From Balanoglossus misakiensis (lineage: Eukaryota > Hemichordata): a DNA stretch of 64,000 nucleotides. Shown here in pieces: positions 25,334-40,500 of this stretch. Within the stretch, counting starts at the first letter, position 1; the number at the start of each line of letters is the position of its first letter. Made by a program: the position numbers and the translations under genes. The notes under the pieces were generated by a model, which saw only the letters and a list, made by a program, of their open reading frames with translations, was not told where the DNA came from and did no database searches. The DNA lies in assembly GCA_040954595.2 (NCBI GenBank), contig CM082578.2, positions 8,556,001 to 8,620,000 on the forward strand, written 5' to 3'.

Positions 25334-25954
25334 TTACAATCCCGCCAAATAAGTGTTGGCCGTCTGTGACTGGCACTTTCCGACGTTTAACTGTATTCGT
25401 GCAATAACATTTTACAATTTATTTTGTTTGATTTACGTCATCACAACGACATCTACCGGAAATTGTGTCGACCTTTCTCTACACTACATTGTACAAGGAC
25501 AATAAGTGAATATCATGGTGTAAGCATCTGGAAGAGGGTTGGTATATAAACGGGGCGCCAAAATAGCTTCATCAACGCACATTTTCAAAAATATCCAAAA
25601 CGTAACACAACATTTCTGAAGATAGGTGCTGCGTAGTAAAATATGATTGAATATTTCTAAGACTATGACATTTTCAGAGGTTATTTGTTTGCTACGTGAA
25701 GTTAGTGTCGATTGGTCCGGGAATGGTGGGAACCTGCGTGGCTTATCCACACATATTAGTGCCTCAAAATCACTAAAATTACCCGACTACAGAAAATAAC
25801 TATTTTACACTTGTCCGCACAGAAATGTAACGAAGTGTTGTTTATTAAAATTTACTTGTTGAACTTATTTTGTCGGAGAGATTTATAATTTGCCAGTCAG
25901 TAAACAATTACTGCACCGGTCATCTTTCCAAATTATTTCTTTTGGAGCTTCGAA

Positions 25955-25960
25955 AATAAA
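25955..25960 (+). terminator. Candidate poly(A) signal for the SUR gene
   Basis: This is the first clear AATAAA after the stop codon at 25333, implying a 3' UTR of about 0.63 kb. It is placed by sequence only. Confidence 0.45.
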
Positions 25961-26140
25961 TGTTTTTGATGATGATTCAAAGGGAGAACCATCTGATTTC
26001 TGGGGGTGGGTGGATGATTTTGGTATGTCAGCATTTTTTCAGGCATTGTTACATTGGATATTCTAACTTCATCCATTCAGTCTACAATTTGGATCACGTC
26101 TTTGATATGGACGAGTGACTATATTCTTGGTATTGATGTA

Positions 26141-26196
26141 CGCCCTCTGTGGCAAAAGAAATGTCCTTCTTGTTTTTGTAACACTAGAGGGCGCGG
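26141..26196. promoter_or_regulatory. Paired, oppositely oriented CTCF-like motifs
   Basis: CGCCCTCTGTGG at 26141-26152 (reverse complement CCACAGAGGGCG) and CACTAGAGGGCGCGG at 26182-26196 both resemble the core of the bilaterian CTCF motif and point in opposite directions, 30 bp apart. They lie between the SUR and USP genes. Binding is inference. Confidence 0.35.
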
Positions 26197-26447
26197 TAGT
26201 GATTGTCAAACATGGCTACGGATGACAACTGGCTTTTATAATATCAGATTATACGACTAAATTTATGGATGATCGTCAACAACGAAGGAAGGGGACACTA
26301 CGCACCCAAATGCACAATGTTGGATTTGAATATTTGTTTTCTAAGAATCCCACACAGCCAAGGTATATCGTGATTTGACATCGATAGAACCCAGACCGAT
26401 CGGTGTTGTTCTCCATGAACTTTTGTTGACAACTACCGAAATTCAGA

Positions 26448-29400
26448 ATGAAGCATGCTGCATTCTCCCTGGAAACTTTGTGGTTAATTTTCACCGAGAA
26501 CTTTTTACCGTGGAGTATTATAAGTCGCTGTGTAATGGAAATCACCATATTTATGGCTGTGGATGCTGTGGTGAAAATGTTTCTCAAAGAAACAAGGTAA
26601 GTGTCTCGCTGACTCGGACATGCACGTACATTGATACAGAAACCACAACAACACCGACAGTGACATGGTTGTTAGTACTTCCGTATGTAATGTGCATTTG
26701 AATTCGAAACGTTTCAAATTTCCCATATATTTTTATCCCAAAACAACTAGCATGTTCATAAACTGCATGGCTCTCACAGATAGGATATTGAGTACCGCGG
26801 CACCGTTCAATGACAACCACATATACATGTACACATTGGGCTATTCACCACGGGGTCAACCGTAAGGACAGTAAGGTCAACGGGGTGACGCGTTACCTAA
26901 ACAATACGTTTACATTTAATGCAGCTTGTATATAGTTCAAGGATGGTTCACGCTTCCAAAAACGCACTGTCTGTGTTACCATATCAATATGTCACATGAA
27001 ATTCATGAACACAATGAAAACCAAAATGTTATCTGATCATCATACTAACATATGGGACGGTAGTTGTATGGGGTTCCTCCATACAGAATCATAGACAGGA
27101 ACTTGCAGTGTATTAACTGTACGTTATTCATTGTAAGCCATATTAAGACCTTTAAATCTGCCAGATACACCAGAATAGAATAATCTTCATAAAAAAGTGA
27201 AGTTGGGGCAGCCCGGCACTATAACAATGTCACAGTGACCTTGATGGTCGGTTTATTCTGAGGCAACAATAATTGATATGATGACGGTCATTGAGAATCT
27301 AAACGGCTGTGCATACGACCTTGTGACCTTTAATAGTCTGGTATGGTGGTTGGCTTCATGCTTGTCATACTCATCATAGCATTCATTTCTTGGCCATTGT
27401 AAAGTCTCTGACAAGGGTAGCCTTTTTTTTTTGTGAGATAATAAGAAATGATATCAAACAGTTACAAACTAGGTCCAATGACCAGGGGAATAATTGTTAA
27501 GTGCATTGAGATGTATTACATAATGCGCTATATGTAAGAAAATATAATTTTTATTATTGGATTATTTGATAAATCATGCAATATTATCAATAAAATCCAG
27601 CTATGTAGGGTGAAAATTGATAAGATGATTTGGTCATATTTTTTAGATATTTTATGAGTGTTAATAATGTAATTTCAAAAAATAGGTCACTGGTCCAAAT
27701 GCACACATTTTCCAAAACATATGATAAAAATTTTACTCTTCTGGGATTGTCCCCCACTTAATACCATATACATACACTGTAATATGTAAAATTTTGAAAT
27801 CAAAAACTTTAGAGTTCCAATCTATAGTTCCTTAGTGAATGTAATTTTAATAGAAAACGTAGAAGAAAACATCTTAGTTGAGAATCTTTTTTTTTCATGC
27901 AGATCTGTTCGAGAGAAGTACAAGATCTGGTTGTATGAATCTTTGACCCTGATACTTGTGAGCGGTGTGATAGCAGTCACATACCACAGACCATATGTGC
28001 TCTTGTCATTGACCATTGGGACAATCTGGTACACTGTATCATGGGGAAGGACTCAGGTATATAGTGGATCAGTTCTTCCTGCAATGGAATTCAGATCATC
28101 GAACTGGGATTCAGGAAGCGTGCTTTCCGGTTCACTGCAGAGAGAAGCGCCGGAAGATTCCCCCTCCCGGCTGCTGGCAAGACCAGGAATACGCCAACAG
28201 CCAGAGCCGATTCAACTTGCGGATAGTCCGGAAATCAAAAGGAGTTCCAGGGTGACCGGGCGGCTGTCCGACAGCAAGATCGCCAACCCGGCCGTCGCCA
28301 GTCTGAGGGAAGTCAGACTGTCCCGGTCTTTCCCTCAAATCTCCACTCACCAAAACGGCGGCGCCGGCGGCTTGAAAGGCAAACTGTGGTCGTGCCTCGG
28401 CTACAGCAGCGTGCCGACCCCGCCCGGACTGTCGAACGGCGGGCAGAACGTCTGCTTCATCAACTCGGTGCTCCAGTGTTTGGCCCACACTCCGTCATTC
28501 GTCGCCGCGTTGGAAGACCAGACGCAGAGTCTCACCGCGGGCCAATCGGAGATGGCGTTTGTGACCAGCCTGTGCGGTCTTCTGCAGACTCTGAACGTGC
28601 ATCCAGCGGAGAGGCGCAGTTCGAGCCTTGTCATCAGCACGGACGCTTTCCGCAGCACGGTCAACCGACTCTGCCCGAGCCTGGTCGCGAATCCGTTCAG
28701 CGAAGTGCAGTCGCAGCAGGACGCGGCCGAGTTTCTCACCTGGCTCTTGAGCACCTTGCAGGCAATTCTCAATCGCATAAGGACATCAGCCGCGCGGAGT
28801 GCGGCCCTCGCCGACATGGAATCCACAATGCTGTTCGTCTACGGCAATTTGAGCGCCAGCAGAATCGGCCAACTGAAGGAGCATTTCCGACACGAGATCG
28901 AAAGCGCCAACGGCCTGGACCTCGACTCGTACATCGACGCGGTCACCTCCCTGGCCGACCTGGAGTGGCTGGGCCACTGCCGGGCCAACAGCTCGGCCGT
29001 CGACGAGATCTTCGCGGGCCAGCTGGTGGATTTCCGCCGCTGTCTCATGTGCAGTCGCGTCTCCCTCACCACGGAGGCGTTCACGGTGCTCCCGGTGCCG
29101 GTCACCGAGTGCCAGACGATCGCCCGAGACGCCCTCTCCGTGCACTTACAGGAGTGCTTCGAGAGATTCAGCGCGGTGGAAGAGCTCGACGGCCGGGACA
29201 GTCTGACGTGCACGTGCACGGCCATCCGGGGGAACCGCAACGTGGCCGAGGTGATGCAGCGGCGGTCGCTCCGCATCAAACAGCGCCTCGACAGAAGCGT
29301 GTCCGACTCGGGGCTGTTGAAGAGCGCCGCCGAGAGGAACGGCAACACCGACAGTGACAGCAGCAGCAGCAGCAGCAGTTCTGGTAGTTTCGTGCCGGGT

Positions 29401-29805
29401 AGGCGGAAGTCGCTGGTACGGAAACTGCCGCAGTGCCTCGTGATACAGTTGATGAGGTTTCAGTACGATCCGATAAGTCTGGCAACCTGTAAGAGACACA
29501 CTCCCATATACATACCGGTCACAGACTTCGAACTCAGAGACGTGGTCTTTGATTTTTTCATAAAGCACGAAGCGGGCGTCGATACTAACACGAACCACAC
29601 TTACGCGCTCTGCGGTGTGTGTTTACATCTGGGCGGTCAGGGGGCGTCCTGCAGACACTACATCTCTTACTGCCTGGCGCTCGACGACAAGTGGTACAAG
29701 TTTGACGACGATGTTGTCACCCTGGTAACAGACATGGATAGGGAATCTAACACGGAGCTCTTCCAAGAGAATGCGTACTTGTTATTCTACAAAAGGCAAC
29801 AATAA
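26448..29805 (+). CDS. USP30-like: Membrane-anchored ubiquitin-specific protease, USP30-like
   Basis: Cysteine deubiquitinase. The family member USP30 removes ubiquitin at the outer mitochondrial membrane and restrains mitophagy. Exons are 26448-26596 and 27903-29805 (683 aa, 2052 nt, phases agree). An N-terminal basic segment (KETRSVREKYKIW) is followed by two hydrophobic stretches at about aa 61-77 and 81-97. The Cys box is GLSNGGQNVCFINSVLQCL with Cys 234, and the His box is CRHYISY with His 635 followed by WYKFDDD (Asp 651-653) and AYLLFY. KLPQCLVIQLMRF and the QRRSLRIKQRL stretch before it fit USP30 best; a Ser-rich insert (AGC repeats near 29362) separates them. The first in-frame ATG is used; 26535 or 26553 are possible starts. 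Assignment to USP30 rather than another USP is moderate. Confidence 0.75.
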
Positions 29806-29948
29806 CACCAGGATGCTGCTTAGGGAAAACAAAGAGGCTAAACTATGAATTGAAAATCAATTTTCTATGCATCTTTTAATCATCAACTGAGTCATCCAGT
29901 ACTGTTCGAGACAGTATAACTTTTAATGATAACCTTGCGAGAAGGTTG

Positions 29949-29958
29949 AATAAATAAA
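29949..29958 (+). terminator. Candidate poly(A) signals for the USP30-like gene
   Basis: Overlapping AATAAATAAA about 145 bp after the stop codon gives two AATAAA hexamers and a short 3' UTR. Confidence 0.6.
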
Positions 29959-31760
29959 ATTGGGATGATGCAATCATGAAGTGCAATCATGACAAGAAAT
30001 GTTTCCATGTCATTTTTAAATGGACACACTTCGCGCATAATCAGACACATTTTCTACTGGGTGTGGTAATCAAAAAGCATGTATTTCAGAGATTGTCTTT
30101 TGTCTAATCTATGAAAGGTGTCCCTGATCAAATGTAATTATGCATGTACATGTATGTACAATGTATGTATGCATGCATGCATGCACTGCACATACGTACA
30201 TACAGACATGTACCTGCATTCAAATGTACGGTAACACACACCCAGACAAGGATTTGACTTTAATTTTTAAAGAGAGTTTCAAGATGACCAATGTAAAGAC
30301 ACCAGTCGGGATCTGAAAACTCGATTTATTTTCATTTTTAGTGGAATTGGTACAGAGTGCCAGGTCATACTTTCTATGCATGATAACCTGACAATGAAGA
30401 CAAGACAACTCACACACCAGTGTGAATGACACTCGTGCGATGCCGTCAACCCATACAGTGCTGGCAGCAGATGAACAAGTGTGACAAGTAAATAGGTTTA
30501 TATACAAATCTGTCACCAATGCAGATGATACCGTTGCATAGCTTTACAGAGGGCATGCAGCTCGGACATGAAGTCATTCCATACTTTCCTACACATTTCA
30601 AAAATTCACAGGCAAGTACATCATTTTGTCAGCGTACACTCAACCATCACCACCATCATTGCCTACATGTATCTCTGGCTTGACTCTTATTTGAGTTCCT
30701 CTTGACTTGAATTATTCATGGAATACAGGTGTTCTTTGCATTGCAATGACGTGAAGAAATGTCCAAATGTTTTTGACAAAGTTAGGGAAATCACTTTGTT
30801 AACAGATTTGAATCTACGCCTTATCAAGTTATTCATTTATAATGAATTCATGTTTTTAAAATGAAAATTCACATAAATTAATAAAGATATTAGCAATAAT
30901 AAAAATAAAACAGCCAGTAAAAAAAATCTGACGTAAAATCAATTGATTGTAAACGTAGAAATGAAATCTCTCTTCAGTATTGAAATGAGAATAACGACTC
31001 AACCAGAATCATTCATTCATTCAAAAATATACAGTCCCTGTTCTGCCACAAGAACAGACACTGACACCAGCACTTGCACTTCTGTTTATGCACCTGGTAC
31101 ACACTTGCATTCATTCATTCATACAAACCTACATACAGACTGATATACATAAATTTATCGTCACATCTACTCTGGAGTTTGGATTACGTACACATGAAGT
31201 CTCCATGGCAGTGTACAGGAAGCCCTGTCTAAAACAAAATCCTGAATAAACCAGAAACGTGACCTCTGCAGACCACTTCCTTACTATACTGCTCACAAGG
31301 TGTGTATATTAACAACACACCTGCACACACTGAACAGTTTTCTATCGCAAGTTTTTTTAGTTTGGAAATGTTTCACTGCAGAAAAGACATTCGTGGAGCA
31401 GACATGTATTCGACAAATTGGACAGCGTAGTGCCCAAGCGTTCCCCTGTTAGCCGAGTGCACAAACTTTTCCCGAAATTGTAGCCAAAAACCAAACAGTA
31501 AATCACACGGCATGGCATCGGACGCATCACTGAGCAATTGCACATACTGATAACACAAGGATAAGTTAACTTCATTGTGCAGTCCTTGTAGAAACTCTGG
31601 AAATTGCCTTGATTGTCCCCGTTGAAGTTGGAAATGTCCTAAGAGAAACCCATTTTCGACACCAATTTACGCAAAACACTTCAATGTGTTGTATGTATAT
31701 GCAGGGGGCAGGAAAGACGGTGGCAACCCTTGACCTATGTGACAATGCTGGGGTCAGGGG
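29959..31760. other. Convergent intergenic region and KLHL12 3' UTR
   Basis: No conserved coding sequence was seen. It contains a (GTAT/GCAT) simple repeat at about 30161-30184 with flanking TACATGTA palindromes. Most of the right part is probably 3' UTR of the minus-strand KLHL12, down to the hexamer at 30325-30330. Confidence 0.5.
30325..30330 (-). terminator. Candidate poly(A) signal for KLHL12
   Basis: TTTATT on the plus strand is AATAAA on the minus strand, about 1.4 kb beyond the KLHL12 stop. It is the only clear minus-strand hexamer seen between the stop at 31761 and this point. It would leave only about 370 bp between the convergent USP and KLHL12 ends. Confidence 0.4.
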
Positions 31761-36280
<4,520 letters not shown>

Positions 36281-36347
36281 GTTCTACCTGTCAGTCTCTG
36301 TCACCCAGCGTCTGGATGTATGTCACTTTACCATGAGGGTTGTACAG
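36281..36347 (-). other. KLHL12 5' UTR part of the first coding exon
   Basis: Upstream of the KLHL12 ATG a pyrimidine-rich acceptor AATTTTCAG (complement at about 36348-36356) precedes 67 nt of leader. The leader contains a four-codon upstream ORF (ATGGTAAAGTGA), which might damp translation. The leader should be spliced from a non-coding exon at about 37062-37170 that ends in a GTAAGT donor (complement 37056-37061). Confidence 0.5.
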
Positions 36348-37061
36348 CTGAAAATTACACTGAGAAGTTGAACATCAAGGTCAGGTCATGTATAAAGGAG
36401 GAATGTACAAGTTTGCACCTTGTCATCGTTTAGTTCAATGTTGGTGGGCACAATTTGCTTAATATTCCCCAGAACAATATGAGATCTCTGCATGTTCATG
36501 ATACTTGCAAAAACCCATAGAGAATATCATCATTTTGTTCTCCGAAAAATTAAACTGTAAAAAAAGTGTATGCCAAATGATCATATTAGAGATCCGTCCC
36601 AAATGCACTGAAGAAACCCAACAATTACCACTTGCAAGTAAACGCACGCTATTTAGAAACAGGGATATTTGGTGATGGTTCAACTATGAAATTTACGTTT
36701 GGACGGCTACTGGTACATGGTGCCGTACGGAATCTGGGCCACAGACAAGTTCGGGTTTTCCAGTCAAGCATGTTTTCTTCCCCAGTGGCAGTGTAACGTG
36801 TTTCATTTAATTGGGCATTCATTAATCTTAGTGCATCTTTATTTCTCATTCCATCCTCTACGGTACGGGGAAAATGGCTTATCCTTCACTATTTGTTGCT
36901 GTTTATATATACAGGTAGGGCGGCCTTCTCACTGACTGTCAGTGTGTCTATGCATTGCACTGTCAGCACTTCCGGGGTGGTGACTTTTCTGGCAATGGCA
37001 AATGAATACTCGTTTTAAAACTACATGTACTAGAATGTGGCATTGTTGTAAGCGGACTTAC

Positions 37062-37557
37062 GTTCTTACTGGGATTGCTGTACGGCTGCCATAAGTTTGA
37101 TGCCGGGCGCTTGATCGATACGGGCAGCGCTCACCCGATTTCACCGGCCCGTCGCCATTTTGATTCACTTGTTATTCTGCCTCGTTCCTAAATATAAATT
37201 TAATATGTATGTTGTTCCCACTTTTCAGACTGTCCATACATTTATCTCGGCAAAATATCATAATTATGTGATACAAAGGAAATAAGTGTATTATTAGGCC
37301 ATTAAAGACAATGTTATTGTCTATAGTTTCGTGTGAGAAAATAAATGAAACGACGAGGATACATAGAGGTCAAATAAGGTCATTAAGTTTGTCACATGCC
37401 CAGCCAGGTGAGTATTTATTTACATAACAAAACAATACACCTCTACACAAGTCACAGTGCTATATGATTAGATTATACGCACTCCGATGTACATTACAAT
37501 GTGCGTGTCCAGTAGTATGGGTGTTGCGTAGCCGATCTCAACATTATCACGGACATT
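37062..37557. promoter_or_regulatory. Bidirectional promoter region, KLHL12 / TMEM116-like
   Basis: KLHL12 (minus) and the 7TM gene (plus) start head to head here. The region holds a candidate KLHL12 non-coding first exon at 37062-37170 and, on the minus strand, CAAAATGGCGAC at 37151-37162, a YY1-type element typical of TATA-less starts. GC content is locally higher (37080-37160). The first ATG of the 7TM gene is at 37558. Confidence 0.5.
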
Positions 37558-40500
37558 ATGGGTGGGAACGACACTTTCCTTACGGAAGATCAGGTATGGT
37601 GTTTGAGACCTACACCAGAAAGAATTTGCTCACCCGGCATTAACTATAAGTTAGCCGATCGATCAGTACAAGCTTAGTCGTAATTGCATGTTTGGGTCCA
37701 TAATTGTGTTAATAAGCCAATTATGCGCACCAATTAACACACCACCATGGAAGTCTTGAAACTGTAAATTTAATATTTTGCTGGTACCTTGTCAATATGC
37801 CAACTTCTGCCAAGTTCTGCGTGAGGTCATATTGTCACTCTTGAAACTATGATCCTCATGATTAATATATGTAGATCATGTAATATGTATTGCTTTATCA
37901 AATTGGATTTTATTAATTTTCAGATGCGAAGTGTCAGCATTGCCGAAATATCAACAAGTTGTTTGAGGTATTGTACTTTTAAACTGTATACAGTTAGTAA
38001 CATATTTAAATTCGGAAAATTAGGCCAACTGAAGAATCAAGTGTATTTAAAGCGATTGACACACTTTGGATAGTTGGAAGGTATTGCTGCGCTGAATGTG
38101 TCTTTGAAAATCATCAACGAAAGTTGTCAGAATATGCGCAGATAAAGAGTTGATTGTCACCAAATTAAAACATCGGAAAAATTGCACTGGACATGTGAAT
38201 ACGCACTTGGTAGTAGTAAAGGTTTACCTCTCTTGAAAACGAAATCGGAGATGTGCGTGCTCAGTGAAGAACAATGCCCCCATTCTATTCCGTGTGTTTA
38301 TTACCAACAGACAACCCCTTGTATTCCTGGGGTCAATGCATTGAATGTGAATGACTGGGGTATTGTTCACGTATATCGGTGATAGTGAGTCCCCATAACA
38401 CTTAAGAAGCAGTGTCTTACCTGTATTACCACTGCTTTCAGCAAAGTCTTACTCCCCCCCCAAAAAAAAAAAAAAAAAAAATATTGGGATCACCAAACTT
38501 GAGGGAACTTTTGACATAAAGTTTTATGTGACAAATTTATCTATTTGCCAATAATAAATTATAATAGTGTTATTTTAAGTTCTAATGTAAATCTTGCTGT
38601 GAGTTCGTATCCCTACCACTTCCTCGTCTGTAGATTGTTGCCCCACTTCCCAACAACATACAGACGAGAAAGTGGCTGGGATACAGACTTTCTTACAGCA
38701 AATGTAAATCTACATTTTGTTGCACAGAACATAATTTCTGTCCAGTGCTTTAATTTGGAACGAAGTAATAATTAAAACGATGAAAAAGAAAACACAGTTT
38801 ACAGTAAACTGTACAATCAGTCATGGAAGATTATAAGTCTTGCTTATACTTTGAGGCAGACTGTGATGCAATTGACAAATATGAACAAATGAGACGGCAG
38901 AATGTGACATCAGCATAAAAAAAGATTAAGAAAAGATTATCGGGCATTCACCTTGTGGGTCGATATCGTGTCGCATGCTTGAGAACGTGCAAGGGTTTTT
39001 GCAAACAGTTAAGCGGTGACCTTTGACCTGTTTTTGTCTGATGTTTCGGCTTGTGACTATCCCAGGGAAGTTGGGCATATCTGTTATTTTCAACAAAGTA
39101 CAAAGTCACACACATCATGGTCAAATTTTGCACTTTGCACGTTTATAGTTGGTAGTTTCTTTTTTTCACAAATCTTTCTTGTTTCTATGTCTATATCCGT
39201 GTCAATATCTGGACGGCAACTGATGTCAGAATAACCTTCTATATCATTACACAATCAAAAAGAAACGTGTAAACTTAAAAAGTTTTCTTCCTTTTTTTTT
39301 CTATAGCATCTTCGGTGCAAGTTCAGTAATAATTTTTGCAATATGGAAGAGGAAAGTATGCCAGCCTGAGGTAGGTTTGTTATAGTCTCCTAATACCAGT
39401 ATAGATAAGTTTTGTAAATTCTTTATTTCAAACAAAAATTGAATGATTAAACCACACCATCATACTATAAAGCATACATTCATTCACTTTTAAAAGTTCC
39501 CAGAAAGTCACAATTTAGGTCCAAAATGTTCCAGTTTATATATATTCTTGATAGTCTCACAAGTTTGAATCAAAGTTCATCCTTCAGTTTTTTAGAGTTG
39601 ATTGTTCTTTATACATGTACCTCATCTTGTATCTTGTTTCTAAGGTCCATCCAATCTTCCATCTATCGCTGGCTGATCTGTTTGCATCGCTTTTCCTTAC
39701 CGTTGGGTGTGTGCTCTATCTAATAGATAGAGACAATTATGACCAAGGATGCATGATCGTCATTGGTATGTCTATGGTAAGTTTTACTTTTGAGACAATG
39801 CAGTATATACATGTATGTGTCAGTTAATGCAATTACCAAGTATTTTCCACATGCGAAATTCTGCGACATTGTGATGGTTGTGCCTTTAATTGAGTTGGTG
39901 AAGTATAGAAAGTATATTTATGATTTTTCAACCTAATTGATTATGATAATGCAGATCGCTGTTGTCAATGCATTTTGTGATAGGCTGGGAAGTTGTTTAC
40001 AAGAGATTCAAGTGCTTAAATTAGACAGGTATGCAAGAAAAAATATGCGTCTATTTGTGTGGATTCAACTTCTGCAAATTGTCTGATGAAAATAAATCTC
40101 AGACTAATCCATTATGTAACTTCTTTTTTCTCCCTTACGTTTACAGACTTTTTTCCTCTGCACATTCTTCTTAACCCTAACCTATGCAATTGAAGTTTAT
40201 GTCCGTATGAAAAAAAGATTAGACAGGAAACCAATGAGAGAATCAGTAAGTTTGTTTTAATATGTGAAAATGATTAAAACTTTTTTTATTATATGCGTGT
40301 CTGATGATTTTGAATTATTTTATACGGGAAATTAAAACCTGGGTGATAATTGTAACAACTGAATATTGTACTATCGTTTTATATTTCAGATATACGGACA
40401 TTTTCATGGTGTTTATTTAATGTATATCCTTTCATGGGTCACGCCTTTCCTCTGTGCAGTGTGTGTGCTCACCTATTCCGTTGTTGTCTACGTTCCAGTA

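Larger units (their letters stand above)
25334..26447. other. SUR 3' region and USP30-like upstream region
   Basis: Between the SUR stop and the USP start there is no conserved open frame. It holds a candidate SUR poly(A) signal at 25955-25960 and the paired CTCF-like motifs at 26141-26196. The transcription start of the USP gene should lie in the last few hundred bases. Confidence 0.5.

Noticed and set aside
28386-29357. 323-codon open frame overlapping the USP exon
   Set aside because: It is a +2 shadow of the GC-rich USP coding exon. The peptide is Arg/Pro/Gly-rich and low in information, and the USP frame carries all conserved motifs.
39955-40028. Extra exon of the 7TM gene (IAVVNAFCDR...)
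   Set aside because: It has a plausible acceptor and GTATGC donor, but its phase leads to a stop a few codons into the next exon. Joining 39776 directly to 40147 gives an intact TM3.
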